Origin: Phyllostachys edulis
Lineage: Eukaryota; Streptophyta; Magnoliopsida; Poales; Poaceae
Direction of reading: 5' to 3'
Assembly (NCBI GenBank): GCA_036346405.1
Contig: CM070559.1
Coordinates: 35,997,889 to 36,061,888 of the forward strand
DNA length: 64,000 nucleotides
Shown here: in pieces, positions 22,420 to 33,339 of the stretch
How positions within the stretch are numbered: the stretch's first letter is position 1
How the letters are laid out: each line of letters opens with the position of its first letter
Notes under the pieces: generated by a model
What the model saw: the letters and a program-made list of their open reading frames with translations, nothing else
Databases searched by the model: none
Told to the model about the DNA's origin: nothing
Made by a program: the position numbers and the translations under genes

Positions 22420-22679
22420 GCCCAAAATAATAACAACAGTGCTAAACATGCTTCAAATACTTAAAACGATTCAAAATTTGAATTCTCGAGGCCATTTTCT
22501 GCTCGAATTTGAATTTTCAATGAATTTTGCAATTTCCTAGGGTGAATCTGCAAATTTTCAGTTTTGGGGAAAAAATCGTGTAAATTTCCAATTCCAAGAG
22601 CTTATTTGCAAAATTTGGGATTTTCTTTTTCTCCCAATTTTTTTTCTTTTTCCGATTTTCTTTTTCCGAAAATTACATG

Positions 22680-22770
22680 GGCCAGGCCCATTTTCCCTTT
22701 TTGGCCCGCTACGGCCCAAACCGGTGCTATAAAATAAAGGCTCTAGGGTTTCCCTAGCGCCTTTCACGGC
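22680..22770 (+). promoter_or_regulatory. Promoter-like segment (GGCCCA, TATA, telo-box)
   Basis: On the plus strand, opposite to the surrounding copia, two GGCCCA-type motifs are followed by CTATAAAATAAAGG and then TAGGGTTTCCCTAG within about 60 bases. This combination is seen in promoters of plant housekeeping genes. A GC-rich stretch (22760-23710) follows, but no recognisable protein. It may be part of the retroelement leader. Confidence 0.35.
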
Positions 22771-23710
22771 GGCGGCGGCGGCTGGCTCGAAGGTGTAGCG
22801 CGGAGTGCAAGGTGAGGCCGGTTCTTGTGGCAGCGGGTTTGGTGGCCATGCGGGGCCCACGCGCGTCCCACCGGAGTCGGCGATGGCCATGCAGGGTCCC
22901 GTCGAAGGCCTTTTGGCCGTGCAAGGTGGAGTGGTGGCGCGAAGGTGTGACAACAGCGGGGCCCAGCGCGTGCTTGCACGGCGCGGAGGCTCGGCGGTAC
23001 TCACGGGCTTGGCAGGTCAGTTCGGCGGTGCATTGCGGCGGCGATGCGTGTACAGGCGCGTCCACGGCGGCTATGTTAGCGTGCGGGACGTGGTGCGTGT
23101 GCCCGTGGCCATGCGGCGCCGGCGACTCCTAGGCTCCTGAGAGTGCAGAGGCCTAGGTGGCAACGCCTCGTCGCGAGGCCGACGCAATGAAGCGGGTCGC
23201 GACGCGTGCTCATGGAGGCGGAAGCGAGCCGACGGAGGCCCCGTCTTGGAGGGCAAGCGGCTTGGCGATGGCGTGTCCGTCTGAAGGTGGCGGCGCGGCG
23301 ATCTGCGCGCCCGTCTTGGAGCGGCGGCGGTCTTGCGACGCCAGGTCGATGGCGCGGCTGCGTTTGGCGTCTTGGCAGGCGGCGCTCGGGGTGACTACAG
23401 CGCGACACACTGGCGATGGTGGGTCGGCGCGGCGCCGCAGGCACATCGGGCGGTCTGCGATGGCGACCGGCTTAGCGCCACAAGCGTGCGGAAGCAGCGG
23501 CTTTGAGACGACAATGGCGAAGCGAGATTGGAGATCGCGCGGCGTCTTGCCGCGAGGCGTCTGCGGTGGCGGCGGTGCTCCGTGTAGGGTCAATGGCGGT
23601 GCCCATCCGCGGAGTTCGACTCTGGCGGCGGCGTTCTGGCGGCGGCAACAGACGGTACGTGGCGATCTTGGCGTCGCGGCACGACCATGTGGGGCAGCGA
23701 GCGACGCCAT
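22760..23710. other. GC-rich segment inside the copia leader
   Basis: About 950 bases with many GCG and CGG repeats. Long frames are open on both strands only because stops are rare at this composition; none shows a known motif. It lies between the minus-strand 5' LTR (23951-24225) and gag (22067), an unusually long leader. Confidence 0.5.
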
Positions 23711-23950
23711 GCGTAGGTTCCTTTTTTCTGTTCATCCAATATACAGTGCAATCGATATCCTCCCTTTCATGCGATCTACCAATCAGGTTGACCCACGACT
23801 CCAAATCGGCTAGTAGTAGATTAGAGTGGATTTGTACCGTAAAAAAAATCTAGAAAACGAATTAGAAGATGCAATTCAATCTACGAGTATCGTTTCGACG
23901 ACTACCTTCTCAATTTGTGTAGGCCGGAGAGCGTAATCGTGCTGATAACA

Positions 23951-24225
23951 TGTTGAGAAACCGTCGCTGGTTACCAGTCCAATCGACACCTCGTAGAGAA
24001 TAGATGAATCACACACATACACAAGTACAGAAAAATAAATGAATACATAAATATAGAGGGAGCTCCTTCTCTTCTTTATTACTCTTTTCAGCAGCCATTA
24101 CAATGATTGAGATCCTCTATTTATAAACTAAAGATCTTACTAGAATTTTGAATCGGACGTAACAGGATGCTAGGTAAGTTCATAGTTTTCTAACAAATTC
24201 CTCTCCTTGATTATAATATTTAACA
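23951..24225 (-). repeat. 5' LTR of the Tnt1-like copia
   Basis: On the minus strand it runs from TGTTAAATATTATAATCAAG to TTTCTCAACA. A TATA-like segment (TTTATAAATAGAGG) lies in the middle and TGTTATCAGCACG, resembling a primer-binding region, follows. Transcription would run leftward, into gag. Confidence 0.6.
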
Positions 24226-25183
24226 GGGCCCACGCGCAGAGAGACACGACCCGCGCCTCGTCGGGCCCACATCGCAGCCACTGGCCCCCCTCCGTATATG
24301 AGCGGCGCGCACGTGGGGCGGGGCGAGACGAGGTCGAGGAGGCACAGAGCTCCTACCTGGCAAGAACAAAATTTCCCCATTTTTCTTCCTCAATCCCTCA
24401 CCCGCCCACCAATCTGCTAATCTCCTCGTGATTTTGCTTTCCTTGGGCATCGGTTCTCCCGTGCCCCCGTCGTCTCGCAATGCGGGTTTGGGGATTAGGA
24501 TTCGTGGCCTCGTGGTGTGGGCTTCGTTCGTGGTGCTGCGTAGTTTTTCGGGTGTTACCTTCCTGTTCGGATCGATCGGTGCGGGTAGGCTCGTCCGCTA
24601 GGGTTCCATTCTAGGCCAGCGTTTTGCGGCAGGAGATAAATTCTGGGAGATATTTTGTTAGGATTATGGTAGCATTTCAATCTGCGGGGAGTTATTCCAA
24701 GCGGCGTCCTATGGCGTTCGGTCCTATTAGCTGAATTTAGGGGTCAATTTGTGGTAGATATTTTGTGTAGTCATTGTGCTGCCGGCGTTTCTATTTGCGT
24801 GAGGCGCTGTTCGATTCTGCTATTTGTTTCCATGTTTTGGTAAGTGTGGTGCCATTCCCCGGAGAAGCCCCCAGATACAAGAGGAATTTGATCGATTTGT
24901 TTGTGTTTCGATCATTCATCTTGTCTTAGTTTGGATCCATTTTTGTTTAGTTTTGATCTTGGAGTAGATAGGCTTTGCAATTACTGATTTGTTGGAAGCA
25001 AACGTTTTGCTTCCATTGAATATCTGTAGCTATTTTCCTTTTGGATCATTGTTATCTTGATAGCTCATGATTGTAGTACAACTTTGCTTTCCTTACAAAT
25101 CGAAGAAGGCTCAGCTCCATTAGTATCTAGTAGGATTTGCCGATAGTTGTTCTATTGCTTTCCTTAGGGTTGACAACCTTGTG
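24226..25183 (+). promoter_or_regulatory. Promoter and 5' untranslated region of the RING-CH gene
   Basis: This stretch between the copia LTR and the start codon begins with GC-rich sequence (24226-24560), then becomes T-rich like a leader intron (24600-25140). No TATA box could be fixed with confidence, and the leader splice sites are not certain. Confidence 0.45.
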
Positions 25184-28100
25184 ATGGCTGAGCCTATTGA
25201 GGCGACTGAGACTGCGAATACTCTGTCTTATGGGGAAGTTACTATACCGCCACCATCCACAGCTCATACACTTTTGTTGATCCGGGAAAGCATGGGTAAT
25301 GAGGAAGAACCTCTTATTCAGATGGTGGAATGTCGTATTTGCCGGGAGGAGGATAGCATCAATAACCTCGAGAGTCCGTGTGCTTGCACTGGCAGTTTAA
25401 AGGTACGCATTCATCCATCAGCTTTCCTTTACATCACCTGAACTTTTGCTGCAAGCAATTATTCAAATAATAAAGATAAAAAATAGTATCTTTAGGGTCT
25501 GTTGATTAAATATCCTGTTTGTTTCCTGTGGGCCTTAGCACCTTGACTTGAAGGTGGCTCAATAGGACAAAATAATTTGCATGAAACTAGTATTCATATT
25601 ATTATTAATGGATTATTTGCGAGTTTTTTGGTATTTTGATAATGCATTTGCTGCAAATATAGCTGAAACTATGATTTAGATTCTCTCTTCACATGTAGTC
25701 ATGTACTGTTCTGTGCAATTGATAACATAGTTTCGGTCAATTTTTTTTTTTTAAAAAAAATTGATCACATAGTAAATCACAGATGGTATTTCTTGTGTAG
25801 TATTTGTGCTATACTCAGAACTCAGATAAGTGGCAAGTGAAATCAAGTTTTATCCATGCCGTGGCAACTCTTTCATTTGACCTGAAACAATGGAAAATAC
25901 TATTTTTATGTTATTAATTCTTCCAATCATGCTTTTCTGATTTTATTTCTGAAACTGCATACTTGAAATTGTGTTGCATGGTGTATCATGCATTTTGTGT
26001 GAATACTGTTACAATGTGTTCTAAATTTTTTGTTTCACAGTATGCTCATCGGCTTTGTGTACAGCGATGGTGTGATGAGAAAGGAGATGTGACATGTGAA
26101 ATCTGTCATGAGGTGAATTTATGATTTTTTTTTAAATGGCTATGCCTATATGGCACTTTTGATCCCTCTACTTTGCTCACTGGATTAATTTTGTGCTGCT
26201 ACTATTGAATCATCCAAATTGATTCTTCTACTTTCAAATCTCAATCAATGTTGGTTCTTAAGTATGTTGATAGAAAACTTTTTTATATACTTTGATGTAG
26301 ATGACACATAAAGATATTTTGTGCAAAAGATGTTGTTCCCCATGTTGGTTAGGAATTTAATAAAGGAAAAGGTCCATTTTTCAACCGTCTGGCCTCCATT
26401 TGTTTTTCAACCATCAACTCTGAAACCATTCAAATCGGAACCTCGAACTAACAAAACTGTTCAAATCGGAACCTCGAACTAACGAAACCGTTCAATTTGC
26501 TCCCTTGGACCCAAACCACGGTGGTTTGGTTTTATCTGATGTGCATTGGTTTTGGTTGACATAGCATCCTTGCATATTTCGCTAACATGGTATCCACATG
26601 TGCCTCCTCCTCTTCCTCTCGTCTCTCTCTTTTCCCAACCGCCATGGCTGCATCTCCCACACGCACCCGTCGAAGCTCGCATAGAGGATGACAGGGGAGA
26701 GGATGAGGATGCGGGTGGCATGCTGCCAGCACGTTGTGTGCGCATTGTGCCATGCATCTCCCCCCGTGTGATGGGGTACCTCACACCGCGGGCGTCGGTT
26801 GAGCGACACAGGGTCCGTCTGCGTGCCAGTGAGCATGCGACGTGCGCTATCCCCATCTACGACGCTGTCGGACTCGGGAGTTCACCCCCAAATCCTCTAT
26901 ATTTTCAAACTAGTCCCATGATCAGTTACTAGTTCACACAATAAACAAATATGGTAACATCCATAAATCACACAACTTTATTAATAAATATCAGAGTTTA
27001 TTACAAGAAAGGCTTACGAGCCAACAATAAAGAACACAACAGAAGACGATGAAGAAGTAGTAGAGCCCAACTAATCTGTCACAGGCAATTGACTAAGGTA
27101 GCGGCCTAGTCGTTGAGATCTATATCGGTAGCGAAAACCTTCTCCTTTGAACAACATTTTAGTAAGCAAGGGTGAGCACAAAAATGTACTCCACAAGTTA
27201 TACCCAATAATAGATATAATGCATGCAGGATAATGTCAAAGGAAGGTTTATATGGCTGTTTTGCATAAAGCTACATTTTCAAGTTTAAATACAATTACTA
27301 AGTTCCAAGACAATTTTTAACTTATAACTATAAGTCAAACTTTTATTTTGATTCATCAATTAACAATTGTAGGATAAACCTCTATACACAAATGGTGAAG
27401 GACTAACCCTCTTACACCGGGCTTTATGCCCAAATTTCCCACATGGAATAAACATCCATGAAATCAATTTTAAAACAAAACCAAAGTCTAATCCGCGAAA
27501 GGCTTTGTTCAGCATGTTTATGACCATGAACACAGCTATTCGAATAGATTGACACTCTGCAGAGGTTGTACAACTTTACCCACAAGAGATAATCAACTTT
27601 TAATGTCCGCTCACACACATCCGTAGATGTGCGACTAAGTGATTATCACAAGGCCTTTACAATGCGACATCCCAACGTAGGTATGCCCACTAAGGTTTCA
27701 CTTCCTTTGGATTGAACCATTCGCCGGAAGCCCTTTCTTGCGCCAAGGGGGAATACTGTCTAACCGACACCCACACATCAAAATGGCACAACTAACAATG
27801 GAACGTTGCAAATTAGTTAGTCCGGCCTGTCCCCGCGAAACGGCTCAACGGTGGCACAGTGGTTCTGGCGAAGCTCTGGTGAGGGAAACGTGAGAACCGC
27901 GTAGAACACGCAAAGGCGAAGCCGTCGGTGGGGAGGGAAGATGTCGCTGGGGCGTTGTTGACGGCGGCGCAAAATGCGGCGGAACAATGTTCGGCCGGTG
28001 GGAGAAAAACCTTGATTGTGGAGAGTAGAACGGGAGGGAAACAGGGAAACTTGGGGGAATGGAATGAGGATGAAAAGGGGCGCCTGAGGCTTCCTTATAT

Positions 28101-31100
28101 AGGGGTGGAGGAGCACTGGGCGATGAGATCGTCGTGGCGAAGAACGCAGCGGCCGGTGCGGGTTTTCGGCCGAATGGGCGTGAGGAAAGGGGGATAAGGG
28201 AGGAATGTGGGCGGCGGGATAAGGGGATAGAGATGCGCACATGCACGCAGGAGAATAGGGATAGAAACGCGGCCGATTCGGAGCTTCAAGGAGCAGCCAT
28301 GGCGCGGGTGGCTCAGGGAAGAAGTGGGGAGGAAGAAAGGGAAGTGAGGCTGACGCATGGGCCCCATGAGTAAGAGAGAGAGGGTGAGAGAGAAGGGCGG
28401 GATGGGCTGGGCCGGCGGGGAAAAAGAAATGGGCCAGGAGAATGGGTTTCGGCCCAAAACGAAAAAGGGAATTTTTATTCATTTTCGAATTTCAGAAAAA
28501 CAAACAAATCAAAATAGCTTTTAGAAAATAGCAAAAAGAGTCCAAAAATTCTAGAAAAATTCACAGAAATTCTTTGAATTATTTTGAACTTAATAAAATT
28601 ATTTCCAACTTAAAGTTGGCTTTTAATTTTGCACATAAATTATTTTTAATTTATGGAAAAATAAGAAAAGCCTTTTTAAAATCCAGAAAATTCTGAAAAT
28701 TAATTAAAATATCCTTTTTAACTTTAAATCCAATAAAAATCTAGAAAACTCAATAAATTTTATTTGTGACTTTTAAAGTTTAGGAAATTCAAGAAAAGCA
28801 ATAAAACTCTTTTAAATATCATAAAATCCAATAAAATAATGACTTAATTGATTTTATTTTGGTAACATAACTTTGGAATGTTACAGACGCTGTCAGTGAT
28901 AAGCTTGGCATTTGCAATTTAGTTTGTCCGTCCGCCATCTCCAAATAACCAATGAATTGTTTACAATTCTTGTACCACCACGATGTTATGATTACAACCA
29001 TATCCTAAGGACTATGAAATGAGCAAACCATGCAAGATTGCGTGACCAATTAAAGTAATTGTTTGAATTTAGACCAGATAAAGTAATGCAGGGCAGCCAA
29101 AGGCGGTAGACCAAATTGCGGCTGGAGACATCGCCGGTGACCAGATGAAACACCACCGGAGGCTACGACAAGAAACAGCAGCGAGCGACACACCCGATCT
29201 CTACTCGTTAGCCTTACTTGTTGAGGCAGATGGAGCCCAGCAAGGATGCACCCGAGAGCAGCAGGCCCTCCATGCTTGGATTGGGGGAAACAGACAGAGC
29301 GAAAGACTATAGATGGATCTGCGGTAAATTGGGGGAGTCGGGAGGAAACAGGAGCTGCTGCAGCATGGCTCGGTGGTGACCTGCGGTAGTCGTCAATGGC
29401 AATTGAAAAAAGAAGCCACCACATTCACTCTCAAGGGTTAGAATTACCATGTTAATCAGTGGAAAAAGAGGAAGATATGCACTGCTGATTGTTGTAGGGC
29501 CATATTATAACGGTGTAGATCAATCAGATATATATGAGTTGTTATAGTTGTATAAAAATACAACTGTATTTTCAGTCATAAGCATTGGAGTTGGATAACA
29601 AATACTACGCTATTTTTCATATATATATTAAATATCTAGCCGCGCAATTGCTTGGGGAATTCAGCTAGTTTTCTATTCATTTAAGCAACGTGTTCTTCAC
29701 TTCTTATACCTACTTGTATTTAAGTTCATTTCTTATAACAAAAGCACCAACGGCGAACCAGTTTCAAAAGTAGAGGGACAGTCAAGACGGTATTAAAATA
29801 AACGAAGACTGAGCTTGGAACAAAATAGAGGGACCAAAATTACATGTTTCTACTTTAAGAATTCACATCATATTTTCATTCAGAAAGCAAAGCACCTGAG
29901 TTGTGGTTGAAAACTACCTTGTTTGCAGCCATACAAAGATGGGTACACTGCACTTCCTAGAGCTCATCCTGATGAAACAACCATTGATATAAGGCAGGCA
30001 TCTGTTCTTAACTATCATACAATGTTTTGATGAGTTTATATTTTTTACTTCATACTTGTTCCTATTATTATATCTGATGCCATGATCACTATTATATTTT
30101 CTTCTGATTGTTTCTTTCATCCTCTTGTCGGGTGCAGGGAAAAAAAACCGGCCGGTTATCGGCCTTACCAGTGGGGAACGGAAAAACCGGCCGGTTTTTC
30201 CTGGTTTAGCAAATTCAAATTCCAATTTTCGAATTTCGGCTGGTTTTTAAGCAAATTCAAACGAACTTCGTCCGTATTTTTTTCCGGGAAATCCGGCCGG
30301 TTACCGTTTCCGGCTGGCGACCGGGATTTCCACCGGAAACGGGTTTTGGATCCTTGGTCGGGTGTATAGTGGTGGCTGGACCATTACTGGTACAACATTT
30401 GATTTGCGTGATCCTAGGATCCTTGCAATGGCACAAAACCACATTATGGAAGCTGAGTATGACGATTATTCTGCTACAAATGCCAGCACCGCCGCTTTTT
30501 GCCGCTGTTCTGCCCTTGTTGTAAGTTCCTGCACACGTTCATGGCAAATGTAGTATTCAAGCTTGCTTATTACACTGTTGAACTGTTTTTTATATTCAGT
30601 TAATGGCTCTCTTACTGTTGGGGCATGCATTGTTGCTAACTGATGAAGATGAAGATGAAGATGACACCTCTACGATGTTTTCGGCAAGAAATAATGTCCT
30701 TCAAATTGTATAGTTATCTTGCTTGCTTCTTCCTTTTTCACACTAATGGAATTGCCGTTTCTCTGATTGGCAGCCTTTTCTACTGCGAGCCGCTGGGTTT
30801 CTGTTACCATTCTACATCATGGCTTGGGCAATCAATATCTTACAGCGTCGGAGACAGAGACAGGTTAGTATGTCATTAACAAGTGCACATTTCAACTGAC
30901 AATTAGAATATTACAACTGTGAGCAGGAACAAAATGGATTATCAAAAGCTCATGAGTTTCAGCCTTTCTGGGAGTGCTCGTGTTACTCATTTAGCTGATG
31001 TACAATGCATTCTGTACTTGGAGGTTTTGACCCAGTAGAAATTTCCTGGTTTGTTGGGTGCTGTGGATCATTTATATCTAGAGCAAAAGGAAAAGCTTAA

Positions 31101-31788
31101 TGCCACTGTGCTACTTTTTGTCACAATGATCTCCAAGAAATGGATCATCTGCTAACCGTTCTTGAAAGATCTGAGGGTTATGTACATGAATTTTCTGATG
31201 TCATTGGTGTTTATCTCAATAGTTTCCAAGTGAGTCTTCTACCAACCACGATTGAAATATTTGGCAATTTAATTTATTGCTGTCAAAATGTCTAAAAGTT
31301 GGTTTGTAAAAATACAGCTGACAAAAAATCGGAACTGCTTGTGATATAGCTTTTGCATCGTGTAATGTTTAATGGAAAGCTTGAATTTTTTAAACATGGT
31401 AAATCATCAGATTGGATTTGAAACTTGTTTTACCGCTTTTTTTGCTGGTGTTTTTCTGGAGGTGGGGGTTTGATTGCTCCATACTTCTATCTCATTATCT
31501 AACGAGATACCTATGTCTGTTGCTCCCTCTTTTAAGTAACTTGAGTTTGTTTCCATCTAGGAAGAGTCTGCTTTAGCAGCAACCGAGGTGGCATTCATTC
31601 TGCAGTCAGGACAAGGAAGAGGCGTGCATTTCACCATTGCACCAGATTCCCCTGCCACTCCGCAGCATGAGCCACATGTGTTTGTGAGTGGCAACGACCT
31701 TCAGGTTGCATTCTTTACTCGGTTGCGTTGGCGTAGGATTTGCGGTTATTCAGCACAGGGTCGGATATATATATGTCTTCTCTTGTAA
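25184..31788 (+). CDS. RING-CH (MARCH-type) membrane E3 ubiquitin ligase
   Basis: Exons: 25184-25402, 26041-26112, 29929-29993, 30370-30520, 30600-30683, 30774-30863 and 31561-31788, giving 302 residues in one frame. The RING-CH finger is complete in C4HC3 order: Cys50, Cys53, Cys66, Cys68, His76, Cys79, Cys92, Cys95, split between exons 1 and 2. Two hydrophobic stretches (about 160-182 and 199-220) flank an acidic run of D and E at 184-191, so the protein is probably a two-pass membrane ligase that accepts an E2 through the finger. The motif GGWTITGTTFDLRDPRI (exon 4) and the tail segment with FILQSGQGRGVHFTIAPDSP match the plant family. Introns after exons 3 and 5 need GC donors (AAG|GCAGGC and TCG|GCAAGA); all others are GT-AG. 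The start is the first ATG in the frame after a GTG. Intron 2 is 3.8 kb because of TE insertions, but the frame is intact, so the gene may be active. Confidence 0.85.
26340..26865. other. TE-derived intron sequence with 33-bp direct repeat
   Basis: The unit TTCAAATCGGAACCTCGAAC occurs twice in tandem (26426-26490). It is followed by CCACGGTGGTTTGG and a pyrimidine-rich stretch, which I recall from high-copy grass non-autonomous elements. Its continuation lies after the LTR-type insertion, from 28891. No boundary duplication was identified. Confidence 0.4.
26866..28885 (-). mobile_element. ORF-less LTR-type element, 2.0 kb, in intron 2
   Basis: Flanked by the 5-bp repeat GACGC (26861-26865 and 28886-28890), with TG at the left end and TTACA at the right. 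On the minus strand it starts TGTAACATTCCAAAG. The core CTATTCGAATAG, then CTCTGCAGAGG-like sequence and AACTTTACCCACAAGAG (27530-27600), is shared with 14335-19620 and 37812-42628. Long open frames at 27817-28482 are uninterrupted by chance in GC-rich sequence and show no motif. It is probably a solo LTR of a gypsy-type element. Confidence 0.7.
28886..29928. other. Rest of intron 2, no gene seen
   Basis: AT-rich sequence with a GC-richer block at 29090-29420. A minus-strand frame there has no recognisable motif. The branch point and acceptor of exon 3 lie at the right end (TTTGCAG before 29929). Confidence 0.5.
30135..30356. mobile_element. 222-bp hAT-type MITE in intron 3 of the RING-CH gene
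   Basis: Flanked by a perfect 8-bp repeat GTCGGGTG (30127-30134 and 30357-30364). The left end CAGGGAAAAAAACCGG and the reverse complement of the right end (CAAGGATCCAAAACC) match at about 11 of 15 positions. The interior is rich in CCGGCCGG and CCGG. It ends 13 bases before the exon 4 boundary, and the native acceptor TATAG follows the second repeat copy. Confidence 0.85.
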
Positions 31789-32675
31789 GGTTTTATGGCT
31801 GTTGAGTGCAGAGTGAGATGAAATGTTTCTTCATGTCTGTTTACCGTGTGTAAAGGTGGTGTGTGTGTGATGCCCCTGCATGCTTTGGAATTTCGGCCAG
31901 TGTTTCTGCTCGTTGACCAGGGAGCAAGGCGATGTATATAACTCGTAAGCGAATTGCGTGTGTTCGTCGAAGGAAAGAATGTCCCAGTGCTGTTGTACTT
32001 GCAGCTATCTACAGATCTATTTGCATCGCTATCTATATATCATTTTTGAATAAACAAACTGGTGAGAATGTGAGATTAAAAGCAACTTTTCAGTTTGAAG
32101 GGCCGAAAAAGATAAATCCTTAGAAATTCGCACACTAATCAAGAGGGTAAAAAGGGCAAAAGATCTAGATACCTACCGATCGTGCTGGAGCCAGCCAGCC
32201 ACCCTGTTACTTGAGTTACAGGCACAAACCATTCCTGAATATCATATCAGGCTGCCCTGTACCGTGCACCTCTGTTGGATTCTCCGCTTCGGACACCTTG
32301 TTGCTTTCAGCAATCAGCACAGCGCATGATAATTCCAGCACCGCGCCACCGGTAGCGGGCGGCACGATACGGCACGAGCGCGAAACTGAGCACGAGACGC
32401 GCGGTTCGGTTCGTCTCGCCGTCTCGGTCGTGCGTGGTGGACTGGTGGGGGCAGTGCCTTCTCGACTGCTTTTCGTTGGCATCAGCCGCTGCATGCTCTG
32501 CTCTGCTCTGTGTTGCCCCAACGCAGCAGCCGCGCGGCCGCGACCTTCCGTGCCCGGCCGAGTCCTGCCTGCGTCGGCGGGCGCGATGGCTCCTGTATAT
32601 TAGTATATTACTCCGCGTGGCGTGCGGCTTGGTCCAAACTCGACTCGGAAGTCGGATCACTGCCTGCCTGGTCCC
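31789..32675. other. RING-CH 3' region and A20/AN1 upstream region
   Basis: 31789-32130 is T-rich and would hold the 3' untranslated region of the RING-CH gene. From 32300 the sequence becomes GC-rich, with many CG dinucleotides, as in upstream regions of grass stress genes. No third gene is visible between them. Confidence 0.5.
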
Positions 32676-32684
32676 TATTTAAAA
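32676..32684 (+). promoter_or_regulatory. TATA box of the A20/AN1 gene
   Basis: TATTTAAAA lies 158 bases before the ATG. The surrounding 60 bases are conserved upstream of the decayed copy (43720-43800), where the box reads TGTTTAAAA. Confidence 0.6.
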
Positions 32685-32833
32685 GCGGCACGGGGGGCGT
32701 GCTCTCCCACATCCTCGTCCAAGAAAGAAACCATTACGTACGCACGCAAGAAACCAGCCGCGATCCACAGGTTCGCATACGATACGCGAAGCAAGCGAAC
32801 CTTGGCTCCCGGTAATCGATCGGCGTGCGATCC

Positions 32834-33292
32834 ATGGCGCAAGGGCAGGAGGCGTCGGGGCAGACCGCCGCCGGCGCGCCGCGGTGCGCGAACGGCTGCG
32901 GGTTCTTCGGGAGCGTGGCCACCAAGAACTACTGCTCCAAGTGCTACCGGGACCACCTCAAGGCCATCGACGTCGGGCCCGTTGTGGACAAGATCAAGGC
33001 CGACAGGGCCGCCCTGATCGCGTCGACGCCCAAGATCAAGGTCGAGTCTGCCGCCGCCGCCGCCCCCGCCCCGGAGGCCGCGGCCGCCGAGGCGCCGGCG
33101 CCAAGCAGGTGCGGCGCGTGCAGGAAGAAGGTCGGGCTCCTGGGGTTCGCCTGCCGGTGCAGCGGCACGTTCTGCTCGCTGCACCGGTACGGGGACGCGC
33201 ACGCCTGCGACTTCGACTACAAGAAGGCCGACCGGGATAAGATCGCCAAGCAGAACCCGCTGGTCGTGGCGCCCAAGATCACCAAGCTCTGA
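32834..33292 (+). CDS. A20/AN1 zinc-finger stress-associated protein
   Basis: Intronless, 152 residues, starting at the ATG in TCCATGGCGCAA and ending TGA at 33290-33292. The A20 finger is complete (CANGCGFFGSVATKNYCSKC, C-x3-C-x11-C-x2-C). After an Ala/Pro-rich linker comes a complete AN1 finger, from CGACRKKVGLLGFACRC through FCSLHRYGDAHAC. The C-terminus DFDYKKADRDKIAKQNPLVV is the standard family tail. Plant members of this family (SAP proteins) bind ubiquitin or act as E3 ligases and influence stress tolerance. Length, order and lack of introns all fit the family. Two decayed relatives lie at 43699-45939 and 51560-52013. I do not assign a numbered SAP name. Confidence 0.95.
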   Translation: MAQGQEASGQTAAGAPRCANGCGFFGSVATKNYCSKCYRDHLKAIDVGPVVDKIKADRAALIASTPKIKVESAAAAAPAPEAAAAEAPAPSRCGACRKKVGLLGFACRCSGTFCSLHRYGDAHACDFDYKKADRDKIAKQNPLVVAPKITKL

Positions 33293-33339
33293 AGGCCAAG
33301 GGTTTTTGATGAATTCTCTTTCATATCAGTCAATTGTTG

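Larger units (their letters stand above)
13041..24225 (-). mobile_element. Tnt1-like Ty1/copia element, minus strand, nested insertion inside
   Basis: Order on the minus strand is 5' LTR (24225-23951), long leader, gag (22067-21840), protease (21178-20819), GAG-pre-integrase and integrase (20697-20155), a 5.3-kb foreign insertion (19620-14335), then reverse transcriptase (14329-about 13041). Protease before integrase before RT is the copia order. The element ends abruptly next to the SIRE-like relic, and no matching 3' LTR was found. Its LTR lies under 1 kb upstream of the RING-CH gene's start codon, in the opposite orientation. Confidence 0.75.

Noticed and set aside
22805..23813. Long overlapping plus- and minus-strand frames
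   Set aside because: Frames are open on both strands at once in GC-rich sequence and show no domain or codon pattern; composition explains them.
27817..28482. 221-codon minus-strand frame
   Set aside because: Lies inside an LTR-type element, Pro/His/Ser rich by composition, with other frames open too and no motif.
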